Below are positions 25,200 through 34,149 of a stretch of DNA of 64,000 nt, one piece after another. The stretch's first letter is position 1. Every line of letters starts with the position of its first letter. Location: contig CAJUNB010000027.1 of NCBI GenBank assembly GCA_910587635.1, positions 90,524 through 154,523 on the forward strand. The letters run 5' to 3'. The stretch comes from an uncultured Lachnospiraceae bacterium. Lineage in GTDB: Bacteria; Bacillota; Clostridia; Lachnospirales; Lachnospiraceae. The notes below the pieces were generated by a model, which worked only from the letters and a program-made list of their open reading frames with translations, made no database searches and was not told the DNA's origin. The translations under genes and the position numbers were made by a program.

Positions 25200-26912
25200 T
25201 TATCCGTTTCTCTGATTCCCGTCAGGACCGCCTGCCAGATCGGCCAGATCTTCCTCCAGTTCCTTTGCCGCTTTTTTCTTCTTTCTCCATTTTGAAATCA
25301 GTATACAGGCAAGTAGCAAGATAAGAGCCGCCGCCCCCGCAATCACCGGAATAACCGGGAATTTCTTCTCCTCTTCCACCGGCATCTCATCCAGCATATA
25401 ATCCGTCTCATCCAGCATCTCCTCTTCCACAAACAAAGAGACTGCCGTCTCCACCTCAGTCACTTCTCCCGCATCATTCTCATAGGAGATAATCGTCCTG
25501 ATCGTACCGTCTCCCGTTGTGACTGCTTCCCCGGTGAGCATGGCGTCCACACTGCCGGTAGCACCGGATTCCAGTTTCCCTACATAACAGTCGCCCCCGG
25601 ATACACTTTCATCTTCGAAACGTACCTTTACATTGTACAGTATTGTCTTTCCCGTATTGTACACACTGAAAATAACATTGGCCTGGTTCCCTACGGTAAT
25701 GGACTCCGGCAGCACTTCCGCCGTGCTGTATTCTATCCGGGACAACTGCTTTACCGGAATCGACAGACTTGTCAGATTTTCATAGGGATTGTACTCATCG
25801 TCTTCATACTTCATCGTCATATCGATGGCATAGGGCTTCTGTACCAGATCGGCCTTCGCCGTCATCTCGATCTGCAACTGTGTCTCTTCTCCGCTTGCAA
25901 TGGTAGGCACATAGATCGTATTCGAGCCGGACGTAGGCAGAAATGAGGCATACAGTGTCTTGTCGTCCTCCCCTTCTTCCGCTGCCTTCAGATCGAATTC
26001 CACATTGGAAACGGCAGTTCTGGAAGAAGTATTTTTCACATGGATCGTCAACATAAACGTACTGCCCGCAAACACATCCACCGGGTCTGTTTCAAATCCG
26101 GTGACGATAATCCGGGGAGTGGACGTCTTCTCTTCTTTATCGGCATCTTCCAGATCGCCACTGTCCTTTTTACCGATTGCCTTTACATAGGTAGAAAGCA
26201 CTGCCTTCTCCGCTTTCCCTTCTCTTTCATATACGATATCAAAATCCAGCTTGTAATAGCCGCTTAAAATATCCTCTCTTGCCGCAAGAGCATACCACAC
26301 TTCCTTGTGATTGTTATAGGCCTCTTCCATGTTGTGACTGCCGGGTATTTCTCCGATTTCTTCCGTATAGCCTGTCCTGCTGATCAGAAAAGGCCACTCC
26401 TTTGCAGAATTGGAAATAACGGGCGTCACAATGACATTCGTCAGATCTTCTGTCCCTAAATTCAGAATTGGAAGTTTCAGTGTCACCCCTTCTCCATATT
26501 TCACTACAGGTATATCGTAAATATTGCCCACTGCCAGATAATCGATGGTAGACTGGGGCCGCTCGGAAAGACATTTCTGCACATAGGTGTCCATCATGGA
26601 TTTGGTTTCCGATACCCGATTCTGTACTTGCGTCAGGGTAATATCATCTGTACCGGCTATGTAATTGCGCCCATCATCACATATTTTTTTCAGTGTCTTT
26701 TTCTGCTCGTCCGTCAGCTGCTCCCCATTGATCAAATCCAGGTTTTTATAATAGGCAGAGAGCGTATTCACTGCATCGGCAATTTCATCATCGTCGGCCT
26801 CATCTGAATAGCTGTCACTGTCCTTTTCCTTTTCCGCATATACTGCTGTCTCCGGCACTATCAAAAGGATACAAAACAAGAAAACCCATACCCTTCTTAT
26901 CCATTTCTTCAT
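25200..26912 (-). CDS. Extracellular CARDB/NEW3-like protein of an ABC operon
   Basis: A 570-residue surface protein. Residues 1-26 are a signal peptide ending AVYA. A helical region follows (about 45-115), then tandem beta-sandwich domains of the CARDB/NPCBM-associated NEW3 type, seen as repeated patterns such as LPILNLGTEDLTNVIV, LTIHVKNTSSRTAVSNVEFDL and VIFSVYNTGKTILYNVKV. A C-terminal helix (about 525-547, PVIPVIAGAAALILLLACILI) and basic tail anchor it. COG1361-like proteins are often encoded with MacB-like ABC genes, where they may extend the outer part of the machine. It starts 17 bases after the ATPase gene. Confidence 0.82.
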   Translation of the reverse strand: MKKWIRRVWVFLFCILLIVPETAVYAEKEKDSDSYSDEADDDEIADAVNTLSAYYKNLDLINGEQLTDEQKKTLKKICDDGRNYIAGTDDITLTQVQNRVSETKSMMDTYVQKCLSERPQSTIDYLAVGNIYDIPVVKYGEGVTLKLPILNLGTEDLTNVIVTPVISNSAKEWPFLISRTGYTEEIGEIPGSHNMEEAYNNHKEVWYALAAREDILSGYYKLDFDIVYEREGKAEKAVLSTYVKAIGKKDSGDLEDADKEEKTSTPRIIVTGFETDPVDVFAGSTFMLTIHVKNTSSRTAVSNVEFDLKAAEEGEDDKTLYASFLPTSGSNTIYVPTIASGEETQLQIEMTAKADLVQKPYAIDMTMKYEDDEYNPYENLTSLSIPVKQLSRIEYSTAEVLPESITVGNQANVIFSVYNTGKTILYNVKVRFEDESVSGGDCYVGKLESGATGSVDAMLTGEAVTTGDGTIRTIISYENDAGEVTEVETAVSLFVEEEMLDETDYMLDEMPVEEEKKFPVIPVIAGAAALILLLACILISKWRKKKKAAKELEEDLADLAGGPDGNQRNG

Positions 26913-26929
26913 CTCTGTCGTCTCTCCCT

Positions 26930-27640
26930 TTATCCCAGGTGATTAGCCTGTTCTTCTATCCGTATGATCTTTCCGTCCTTAATATGAAATATTCGGTCCG
27001 CAAAAGCGGCCAGCTCATTGTCATGAGTTACCATAATAAGTGTCTGTTGCTTCTCCCGCACCACTTTCTGCATCAGTTCCATCACTTCCCTCGATGTGGC
27101 TGAATCCAGGTTACCTGTAGGCTCATCCGCAAAGATAATTTCCGGCTCTACTACCAGTGCCCTGGCTACGCCCACTCTCTGCTGCTGCCCTCCCGACATC
27201 TGTGTAGGTCTGTGTTTTTTGTACTTTTTCAACCCTACCATATCCAGCATCAGCTCCGCCTTTTTCTGGCGCCTCTTTCTGTCCATCCCCTGAAATGTCA
27301 GTGGCAGCGCCACATTTTCCACTGCATTCATCGTCGACATCAGATTAAAGGACTGAAAGATAAATCCGATATGAGCCTGCCGGAATCGGACAAGTTCATT
27401 TTCGCTTTTTTTCTCCATATGTTCACCGGCAATGACAATCTCACCCTTTGTAGGCTTTTCCAGCCCTGCCAGCATATTGAGCAGTGTGGACTTACCGGAG
27501 CCGGAGGCTCCTACGATGGCACAGAACTCTCCTCTGTGGATGGAAAAATCCACACCGTTTAAAGCCCGCACCTTTGTCTCCCCCACCCGGTATATTTTAT
27601 ACAGATCTTTTACGGTTATGACATTTTTACTGTCTTCCAT
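26930..27640 (-). CDS. ABC transporter ATP-binding protein, MacB/LolD type
   Basis: A 236-residue ATPase with Walker A GASGSGKST, Q-loop FIFQSFNLM, signature MSGGQQQRVGVARAL, Walker B EIIFADEPTGNLD and the H-loop in VTHDNELA. It powers the permease encoded two genes downstream. It is first in the operon, 44 bases after holA. A 9-bp inverted repeat at 27683-27706 lies in front and could be regulatory. Confidence 0.95.
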   Translation of the reverse strand: MEDSKNVITVKDLYKIYRVGETKVRALNGVDFSIHRGEFCAIVGASGSGKSTLLNMLAGLEKPTKGEIVIAGEHMEKKSENELVRFRQAHIGFIFQSFNLMSTMNAVENVALPLTFQGMDRKRRQKKAELMLDMVGLKKYKKHRPTQMSGGQQQRVGVARALVVEPEIIFADEPTGNLDSATSREVMELMQKVVREKQQTLIMVTHDNELAAFADRIFHIKDGKIIRIEEQANHLG

Positions 27641-27682
27641 CCTTTCTCCATCCTTTTCTGAGGGGAACTACACTGTCTTTCA

Positions 27683-27706
27683 GATTATTGACTATATTCA
27701 ATAATC
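27683..27706. repeat. Inverted repeat at the holA stop, upstream of the ABC operon
   Basis: GATTATTGA and TCAATAATC are separated by CTATAT. The repeat overlaps the last codons of holA and ends about 45 bases before the ABC ATPase start. It could be an operator or simply coding sequence by chance. Confidence 0.4.
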
Positions 27707-28659
27707 AAAAGCTCTACTCCCAACACATCGTTTATCCTGCCTGTCTTCACCTTTTCCTCCGTCTCCACACAGGCATTTACCGCCTTTTTCAGTCCGTCCG
27801 TTGGAAACCGGGACGCCTGAGCGGCATATTTGCCCACAAGAAAATCCCTCAGCCCCGTCTTTCCTGCTATCGTTCGGTTATCATACCCTTTTTTTCTGCA
27901 CTCTTTTACCTGCATCAGCAGATTGAACTGTCTTCCGATCAAAAACAATATCCGCATGGGCGGCTCTTTGAGTGCCAGCAGATCATAATACAGTGCCAAC
28001 GCCTTTTTCTGCTTTTTCTCTGCCAGAGCACTTATCATATCAAAAATCTGATTGGACACTTTTCTCGTACAGATTTTGTCAATATCTTCCTCCGTAATCG
28101 TATTCCGATCTGCCGTATAACAAAACAGCTTTTCCAGCTCCATACGGATATTTGCCATATCTGTTCCTGTCTTTTCCAGAAAATAGCGAATGCTGTGTTC
28201 CGTGATTCCTTTCTTCTCCCTGGCAGCCATTCCGGCAATCCACCGACACAGTGTATTCTCATCCTGAACCGAAAATTCCGTAATACGACCTGTTTCTTTT
28301 ACTGCTTTATAGAGCCTGCTTCGCTTATCCACCTCTTCTTCTATAAAAACAAAATACGCCGCATCCGCTGCCCTTTTCAGATACTCTGCCAGCGCCTCTC
28401 CTCCCTTTTTGAACAGACCACTGTCTTCTACGATAATGACCCGCCTTGGCGCCAGAAAGGGAAGCGTCTCCGCCAGATCGATGATCTCTCCGGTATCAGT
28501 ATCCTTCCCCTGAAAATAGTGACAATTCATCGTATCTTCTCCTGCAAGCGCGCTGCGCAGTCTGTCTCTGTACTGCTTACGCAAATAGGCCTCCTGTCCC
28601 CACAGCAAATAGACTTTTTTCAATTGTCCTGTCTTGATATCTTCATTCAGCTGTTTCAT
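27685..28659 (-). CDS. holA: DNA polymerase III subunit delta
   Basis: A 324-residue clamp-loader subunit that opens the sliding clamp. It shows the HolA pattern: VYLLWGQEAYLRKQYRDRL at the start, RRVIIVEDSGLF, the domain with NIRMELEKLFCYT, and the C-terminal collar domain with PMRILFLIGRQFNLLMQVKE. The normal length is 320-340. In many clostridia holA follows comEC, as here (62 bases apart). Confidence 0.95.
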   Translation of the reverse strand: MKQLNEDIKTGQLKKVYLLWGQEAYLRKQYRDRLRSALAGEDTMNCHYFQGKDTDTGEIIDLAETLPFLAPRRVIIVEDSGLFKKGGEALAEYLKRAADAAYFVFIEEEVDKRSRLYKAVKETGRITEFSVQDENTLCRWIAGMAAREKKGITEHSIRYFLEKTGTDMANIRMELEKLFCYTADRNTITEEDIDKICTRKVSNQIFDMISALAEKKQKKALALYYDLLALKEPPMRILFLIGRQFNLLMQVKECRKKGYDNRTIAGKTGLRDFLVGKYAAQASRFPTDGLKKAVNACVETEEKVKTGRINDVLGVELLIIEYSQ

Positions 28660-28721
28660 CTCTTCTTATTTCTCTTTGCCATGCCCTCAATAAGACAAGG
28701 GAGCTTATCTTCCAAACCATA

Positions 28722-30980
28722 TCATTTGCCTCTTTTTTCATATCCTATTATAGACGAAAGCAGGGCGTTTGGAAAGAGCAAAGAACAGGGAAATGAAGGA
28801 ATCTGTACTTCGCCTTTTCCCATATCCAGTCGAATGGCTCCTGTATCTTTTGTCACATATATCCTGCACCCCTTCTCCTCCAGCCGACATAATGTCTGCG
28901 TATCGGGATGTCCGTACCGGTTTTTTTCTCCACAGGAAATAAGGGCAATTTCCGGTCTGCATTTGGATAAAAGCAACTCTTTACTTGATTCTCCCGAACC
29001 ATGATGACCCACTTTCAATACCGTAATCTGTTCTAACTGCCTGGGATAGTTTTCTGCAAACGCCTCCTCTGCAGCTCCGTCCAGATCTCCGGTCAAAAGG
29101 GCAGAAAATGCCCCTGCATCCAGATACAGCACAAGAGAAGAGGCATTTCTGTCACTGTATTGCTTTTCTCTTTCGGGATGCAGGCACCAAAATGTCAGAT
29201 TATCTATTGTAAGCCTGTCCCCTGCCCCCATAGTACAGACACGAATCTTTGCCTTCACTGCCTCTTGCACGATCTTCTCATATGCCTCGTCCGTGGAGAC
29301 GAGGGCAGGTAACACAAGAGTCCCAATCTCTATCCGTCTGTCCTGATTTGTTATCAGCTCCTCTATGCCACTGATATGATCGCTGTCCATATGTGTCAGA
29401 AATATGTATTCTATCTTCCGTATCCCCTGGGATTTCAAATAGGGCAGCAAGGTATACTCTGCCAGCTTCTTTTCGGAACTGCTGCCACAGTCTACCAATA
29501 TGGTGTTTTCCTTGTCACTTCGTATTACAATACCGTCTCCCTGCCCCACATCCAGCATTGTCAATGTATTCCCCGGATGAAACGTATGTGTCAGTATCCA
29601 CAGAGCGCTCCCCAGCCAAAAAATTACCCAGTAACCCGTCATATACTTTTTCAGTAAAAAAAAGACGAGCAACAGGCTATAGTACATTACAATCTGCACC
29701 GGTGCAGGCTGTCCTGTTATCCAAATGCTTCCCGGCAGTCTTTCTGCCAGACAGCAGCACATCCGAAAAGTCCAGAGAATCCAATGCACCGGTAAAAAAA
29801 GCATTCTGCCAAAAGAAACAGAAAACATTCCCCCGGCCATTGCGCCCAGTCCCAGTGCCATTACGACACTCATCAGCGGTATCACAAGTAAATTCAGGAA
29901 AAAAGAATAAATGGGAAACACAAAATAATCTTTCAAAATAATCGGTAATGTAACGATACAAATAGAAATGCCGGCCAAAAATGGTCTGATACCCCTGCTG
30001 CTCCAGGTTTGTTCCAAAATGGGATACATCAGTTCCAGGCCGAGGATGGCTCCGTAAGACAAAAGGAAACCGCTCTGTAACAGCAAAAGAGGCCGCCCGA
30101 CGGCCAGTATCAGCGCAGATACTGACAGCAGTGTCATTCGGTGGCAGCTCCGTCCCGTTATCTCCGCCACAAGCCCAAAGACAAACATCATCCCCGCCCG
30201 CCAGGAAGAGGGACTCCCTCCTGCCATAACGACATAAGAGAGCAATACAATACCCGATAAAATCCCTGCTGCCGGAACGGGAAGCCATAGTTTTCTCAAG
30301 ACCCGATATAGCCCCAATCCCAGAAAGGAAATGTGCAGGCCGGAGATGGCCAGTATATGTGAAATTCCGTTTTCCTGGTACAGTTTCCTGATATCCGGTG
30401 AAAGAGCATTTTTATCTCCCAGCAGCATCGCCTGTAAAATTCCCGCGTCTTCTCCTCCCACCTGTGACAGTAAGGCCGACATTTTCTGTCTGCACACAGA
30501 CAATGCCTGCCTGTAACCATTGTAAGTCTCTCCCCGCTTCACGATTTTGGCGTTTGTCACGTAAAACTCCACGCCCTTTGCTCTGTAATAAGCACATACG
30601 TCAAATCCTCCTGGATTACGACTGTGCTGAAATCTCTCCGCTTTTCCCTCTATCACCACCCGTTCTCCATACAGAGGCAGCACTTCTCCTTCCTCCATAT
30701 AGCATAAAACGCCCTTGGCTTTTTTCTCTGTCATATTCTGTTTTCTGTTTTTATCAGGGGATGTCCCGTTACAGAATGTAACGGTATGTAAAGAAATGAT
30801 ATACTGCCTTTGTTGACCGTCCTTTTCCTTCTCCTCGATCTGTCCTACCGTACCCAGGACAATGACGTTACTGCCCGGAGCCTCTTGCGAAAAAGGCTCC
30901 CAGGGGCAATCCATCCATGCTGTGAAAAAAAGTAATACCAGTACACAAAAGCAGCATTTACACAATGTATACCGCTTCAA
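28722..30980 (-). CDS. comEC: ComEC/Rec2 family DNA uptake channel protein
   Basis: A 752-residue membrane protein that forms the channel for single-stranded DNA in natural transformation. It starts with TTG at 30980, preceded by AAAGGAG. An OB-like outer domain comes first, then the competence domain with many helices (AISGLHISFLGLGLYRVLRKL), and a C-terminal metallo-beta-lactamase-like domain with LDVGQGDGIVIRS and the metal motif THMDSDHISG, then KVGHHGSGES. All parts are complete. Upstream in the same direction are the GerMN lipoprotein, a two-component pair and a ComEA-like lipoprotein, so the DNA-uptake genes bracket the signalling genes. Confidence 0.94.
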   Translation of the reverse strand: MKRYTLCKCCFCVLVLLFFTAWMDCPWEPFSQEAPGSNVIVLGTVGQIEEKEKDGQQRQYIISLHTVTFCNGTSPDKNRKQNMTEKKAKGVLCYMEEGEVLPLYGERVVIEGKAERFQHSRNPGGFDVCAYYRAKGVEFYVTNAKIVKRGETYNGYRQALSVCRQKMSALLSQVGGEDAGILQAMLLGDKNALSPDIRKLYQENGISHILAISGLHISFLGLGLYRVLRKLWLPVPAAGILSGIVLLSYVVMAGGSPSSWRAGMMFVFGLVAEITGRSCHRMTLLSVSALILAVGRPLLLLQSGFLLSYGAILGLELMYPILEQTWSSRGIRPFLAGISICIVTLPIILKDYFVFPIYSFFLNLLVIPLMSVVMALGLGAMAGGMFSVSFGRMLFLPVHWILWTFRMCCCLAERLPGSIWITGQPAPVQIVMYYSLLLVFFLLKKYMTGYWVIFWLGSALWILTHTFHPGNTLTMLDVGQGDGIVIRSDKENTILVDCGSSSEKKLAEYTLLPYLKSQGIRKIEYIFLTHMDSDHISGIEELITNQDRRIEIGTLVLPALVSTDEAYEKIVQEAVKAKIRVCTMGAGDRLTIDNLTFWCLHPEREKQYSDRNASSLVLYLDAGAFSALLTGDLDGAAEEAFAENYPRQLEQITVLKVGHHGSGESSKELLLSKCRPEIALISCGEKNRYGHPDTQTLCRLEEKGCRIYVTKDTGAIRLDMGKGEVQIPSFPCSLLFPNALLSSIIGYEKRGK

Positions 30981-31019
30981 CCGTTCTCCTTTTATACTTA
31001 CTTTTCTTGTTTTGTCGTT

Positions 31020-31934
31020 TTAGCTGTCTATCAGTTCCAGATTCCTTTCAAAAATCGTGGAAAAAGGAATACTTTCCCGATAAGTTCCCTCCGTATCCCC
31101 ATTGATGGAGATCTGCACTTTGTTCACATTGGACAGTTCCACAAGGGAATTGGTAATCGAATAAATCGTCACTTCCGATGTCACATTTGTCATCTGAGTC
31201 AAAAAGCTTTCATTCAGATTGACATAACAGATTCCATCTTTTACCGTGACACTGTTTACCTTTGTCTCGGGGTTGATCGTCGGATAGATTTCTTCATTAT
31301 TGGGTCCTTTGATCAGCTGCTCCACTACAAGCTTTTCCATGGAAATATTCGTATTGTACACTACGGAACGATTGGCTTCTACCAGCTTCGTACCGCTTTC
31401 ATCTGTAAAATAGAGTATCAGGCGTACCTTTTCATAGGTGTTGATTTCATCTCCCGCATTATCTATAAACATGGATGCCTCCATGATGCCGATGGGATTA
31501 CCTGACCGGTCGGTGAGCGGATCATTTCTCACCTTCATGGACACAAACTCCACTCCATCTGCCTGAGTCAGTGTACGCACAAGCGCTGCCCTTGTAAGCA
31601 CTTCTACAGCAGGCTCCAGATTGCGATAGCTCTCATCCACAGTCAAAATGACCTGTTCCTCTTCCCTGGATACGTCCAGCACCGAAAAGCCGCTGTCAAT
31701 CACGGCCTTATACTCCGCATCCTCCGGCGCTATTGCCATTGTCTGCAACAGTTCTGTAATCTGTTGCTCCGGCTCTGTCGCCTGCAGTAAATGGGGTTCG
31801 CTGCTGATTTTTGTTTCCTCTTTATTGATATAGTATACATCTACTATCTGGCCATCTTCCGCTTCACTGGCTTTTCCACAGCCCGAAAGCAGGATGCAAA
31901 CCATCAAAAGCAACAGATATTCTGCCTTTTTCAT
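31020..31934 (-). CDS. GerMN-domain lipoprotein
   Basis: A 304-residue lipoprotein. The lipobox LLSGC ends the signal peptide at about residue 19. The remainder holds two GerMN (sporulation/spore germination) domains: one at about residues 55-160 and one at 175-290, each with the pattern seen in VEQLIKGPNNEEIYPTI followed by VNSVTVKDGICYVNLNESF. GerMN domains are thought to bind cell-wall or protein partners. It follows the histidine kinase gene by 20 bases, the same order as the mtrA-mtrB-lpqB genes of Actinobacteria, where LpqB tunes the kinase. That role here is an inference. Confidence 0.9.
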   Translation of the reverse strand: MKKAEYLLLLMVCILLSGCGKASEAEDGQIVDVYYINKEETKISSEPHLLQATEPEQQITELLQTMAIAPEDAEYKAVIDSGFSVLDVSREEEQVILTVDESYRNLEPAVEVLTRAALVRTLTQADGVEFVSMKVRNDPLTDRSGNPIGIMEASMFIDNAGDEINTYEKVRLILYFTDESGTKLVEANRSVVYNTNISMEKLVVEQLIKGPNNEEIYPTINPETKVNSVTVKDGICYVNLNESFLTQMTNVTSEVTIYSITNSLVELSNVNKVQISINGDTEGTYRESIPFSTIFERNLELIDS

Positions 31935-31954
31935 AAAACACCTTTCACTTCCCG

Positions 31955-33433
31955 TTATACAGGATGAATCAGTGGAATCTTTACCGTAAAGGTAGTTCCT
32001 TTTCCCTCTTCACTCATAACCTTGATCGATCCTCTGTGCATCAAAACAGCACTTCTTGTAATGGCAAGTCCCAGTCCTGTCCCGCCTATTTCTCTTGAAT
32101 GAGATTTATCTACCCGATAAAATCTCTCGTAAATATGCTCCTGTTCTTCCTCCGGGATTCCCATACCGGAATCCGAAATTTCCACAGTAAAAAACTGATG
32201 GTCTGCATCCAGTCTGACTCTGACCCAGCCCTGGGGCTCATTATATTTAATGGCATTCTCTACCAGATTGGACAGAGCAAGCGTCAGCTTCACTTCATCC
32301 ACTTCCGCTGTCACCTGACGGATACTTTCATAGATCACTTCCACATTTTTCTGTCTGGCGATGGGACGGAGCCGTTTCAGTATCAGCTCCAACAGTTCAT
32401 TGATATCCATGGAAGTCACATCCATATCCGCAGCTTTCTTATCCATCTTGACAATAGAGAGCAAATCATTGATAATCTTGCTCTCCCGCTCGATTTCATT
32501 GGCAATATCTGTCATAAACTCTTTATATAGCTCTACTGGCACTTCTTCCTGCATCATCAGGGAATCTGCCAATACTTTCATGGAAGTCAGAGGTGTCTTC
32601 AGTTCATGGGACACATTGGCCACAAACTCCTGACGGGAATCATCCAGTACCTTCATTCTTCCAAGCAGCTGGTTAAATGCATCTACAATATGTTCCGTCT
32701 CCACATAGTCATTGACAGAAATCTCTTCATCCGTGAATCCTGCCTTGACTGCATTGATCGCCTGAGTGACCCGTTCAAAAGGAATTGTAAGAAAATGTGA
32801 CATGGCAAAAGCAATGGCCACCATAAAAATAAAAATAATAAACTCAACGATCAACGCCTTTCTGTTCAAAATTTCAAGAGTCGTCGTGATCGTATCCGTG
32901 GAAACACTTGTCAGCATCACACCATCTACCAGACCTGACGTACCATCCTGTTGCGTGCCTCCTTTGACATTAGATGTGAGATTCCCAATAGGCGTGGTAA
33001 TTTCAATATAACCATTCTTCCGATCATAATTGGTAGTGCTGTTCCCCTTGAAACATCGGATGACCTCTTCTGAAATAACTGTCTTCCCTTCACTGAGCGC
33101 ATAGGTATCTTTTACGACCTTGAAGTTCTGATCTACGATAATCACACGGCCATCATACAAATTGGAAAGCTGCTCCAGTTCCGTATTGATTATTTCCGAA
33201 GAAGTGTCATGGAGGTATCCATAAGTGATCAGGTGGTTTGCCAGGATCTTAAACTGATTCTGTACATCAGCAATCCTTACATTCACCGCCCGATCCTCAT
33301 AATTCTGCAAAATTGCCAGCCGTGTCACCGTACTGGGAATAATACCTGCCAGTAAGATAATGAAAAAAAGACGTGCCTTCAGACTTTTCAGAATATTTAT
33401 TTTCCTCAAATATTTCTTACATCTGCCAAACAT
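31955..33433 (-). CDS. Sensor histidine kinase with HAMP domain
   Basis: A 492-residue membrane kinase. Helix 1 is around RLFFIILLAGIIPSTV; an outer domain of about 140 residues follows, then helix 2 (ALIVEFIIFIFMVAIAFAM), a HAMP linker, the dimer/phosphoacceptor motif FVANVSHELKTPLTS with His276, and the ATPase domain with N box LSNLVENAIKYNEP, DSGMGIPEEE and GTGLGLAI. There is no PAS domain, unlike most WalK proteins. The start at 33433 follows GGAG 8 bases upstream; the open frame to 33490 overlaps the regulator gene. It should phosphorylate the response regulator encoded 14 bases upstream. Confidence 0.93.
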   Translation of the reverse strand: MFGRCKKYLRKINILKSLKARLFFIILLAGIIPSTVTRLAILQNYEDRAVNVRIADVQNQFKILANHLITYGYLHDTSSEIINTELEQLSNLYDGRVIIVDQNFKVVKDTYALSEGKTVISEEVIRCFKGNSTTNYDRKNGYIEITTPIGNLTSNVKGGTQQDGTSGLVDGVMLTSVSTDTITTTLEILNRKALIVEFIIFIFMVAIAFAMSHFLTIPFERVTQAINAVKAGFTDEEISVNDYVETEHIVDAFNQLLGRMKVLDDSRQEFVANVSHELKTPLTSMKVLADSLMMQEEVPVELYKEFMTDIANEIERESKIINDLLSIVKMDKKAADMDVTSMDINELLELILKRLRPIARQKNVEVIYESIRQVTAEVDEVKLTLALSNLVENAIKYNEPQGWVRVRLDADHQFFTVEISDSGMGIPEEEQEHIYERFYRVDKSHSREIGGTGLGLAITRSAVLMHRGSIKVMSEEGKGTTFTVKIPLIHPV

Positions 33434-33446
33434 CAAATAAGCTCCG

Positions 33447-34139
33447 TCAATGCTTAAAGTAATATCCAACGCCCCATTTTGTATAGACATATTTAGGTTC
33501 GCTTGGATTTGTCTCTATCTTTTCCCGAAGTCTTCGGATATGGACATCCACAGTTCGCACATCTCCCGGATAATCAGCTCCCCATATGAGTTTCAGTAAA
33601 CTCTCTCTGCCATACACTTTATTGGGATTTAAAACGAGTAATTCCAACACTTCAAATTCTCTGGCAGTCAGATTGATCTCCCGACCGGCAATGGTCACTC
33701 TTCTGTTATCCCTGTCAATTCGCAGATCACCTGATTCTATGATTTTCGATTCTGCCGCCTCGGTTTTTTTCCTCGTAGTTGTCCGGCGCATGATCGCTTT
33801 TATCCGGGCTTTGACTTCCAGTATATTAAATGGCTTCGTAATATAATCATCTGCGCCATATTCCAGACCCAGTATTTTATCCATGTCTTCGCCTTTGGCC
33901 GTCAGCATCACAATCGGTACATTGGAAAAATCCCGTATCTGCTGACACACTTCCAACCCCGTGAGTTTTGGAAGCATAATATCCAATAAAATGATATCAT
34001 AATGGTTCTGCTGTGCCATCTCCAGCGCCTCTTCACCATCATAGGCGCAGTCCACTTCCATGCCATCCTGCTCCAGACTGAAACGGATTCCTTTCACAAT
34101 CAGTTTTTCGTCGTCTACTACCAATACCCTTTTTGCCAT
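33447..34139 (-). CDS. OmpR/PhoB family response regulator
   Basis: A 230-residue regulator. The receiver domain has DD at residues 9-10, the phosphoacceptor Asp53 in LLDIMLP, Thr in LTAKGED and Lys in YITKPFN. The C-terminal winged helix contains LTAREFEVLELLVLNPNKVYGRESLL and RTVDVHIRRLREKIE. The overall pattern is near WalR/PhoP. It pairs with the histidine kinase downstream and lies 10 bases after the ComEA-like gene. Confidence 0.95.
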   Translation of the reverse strand: MAKRVLVVDDEKLIVKGIRFSLEQDGMEVDCAYDGEEALEMAQQNHYDIILLDIMLPKLTGLEVCQQIRDFSNVPIVMLTAKGEDMDKILGLEYGADDYITKPFNILEVKARIKAIMRRTTTRKKTEAAESKIIESGDLRIDRDNRRVTIAGREINLTAREFEVLELLVLNPNKVYGRESLLKLIWGADYPGDVRTVDVHIRRLREKIETNPSEPKYVYTKWGVGYYFKH

Positions 34140-34149
34140 CTGCCTGCTC

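Noticed and set aside
27688..29004. A 438-codon plus-strand frame
   Set aside because: Antisense to holA and the end of comEC, both with clear motifs; no ribosome site.
33447..33490. Upstream start of the histidine kinase at 33490
   Set aside because: It overlaps the response regulator and lacks a ribosome site; the ATG at 33433 follows GGAG.
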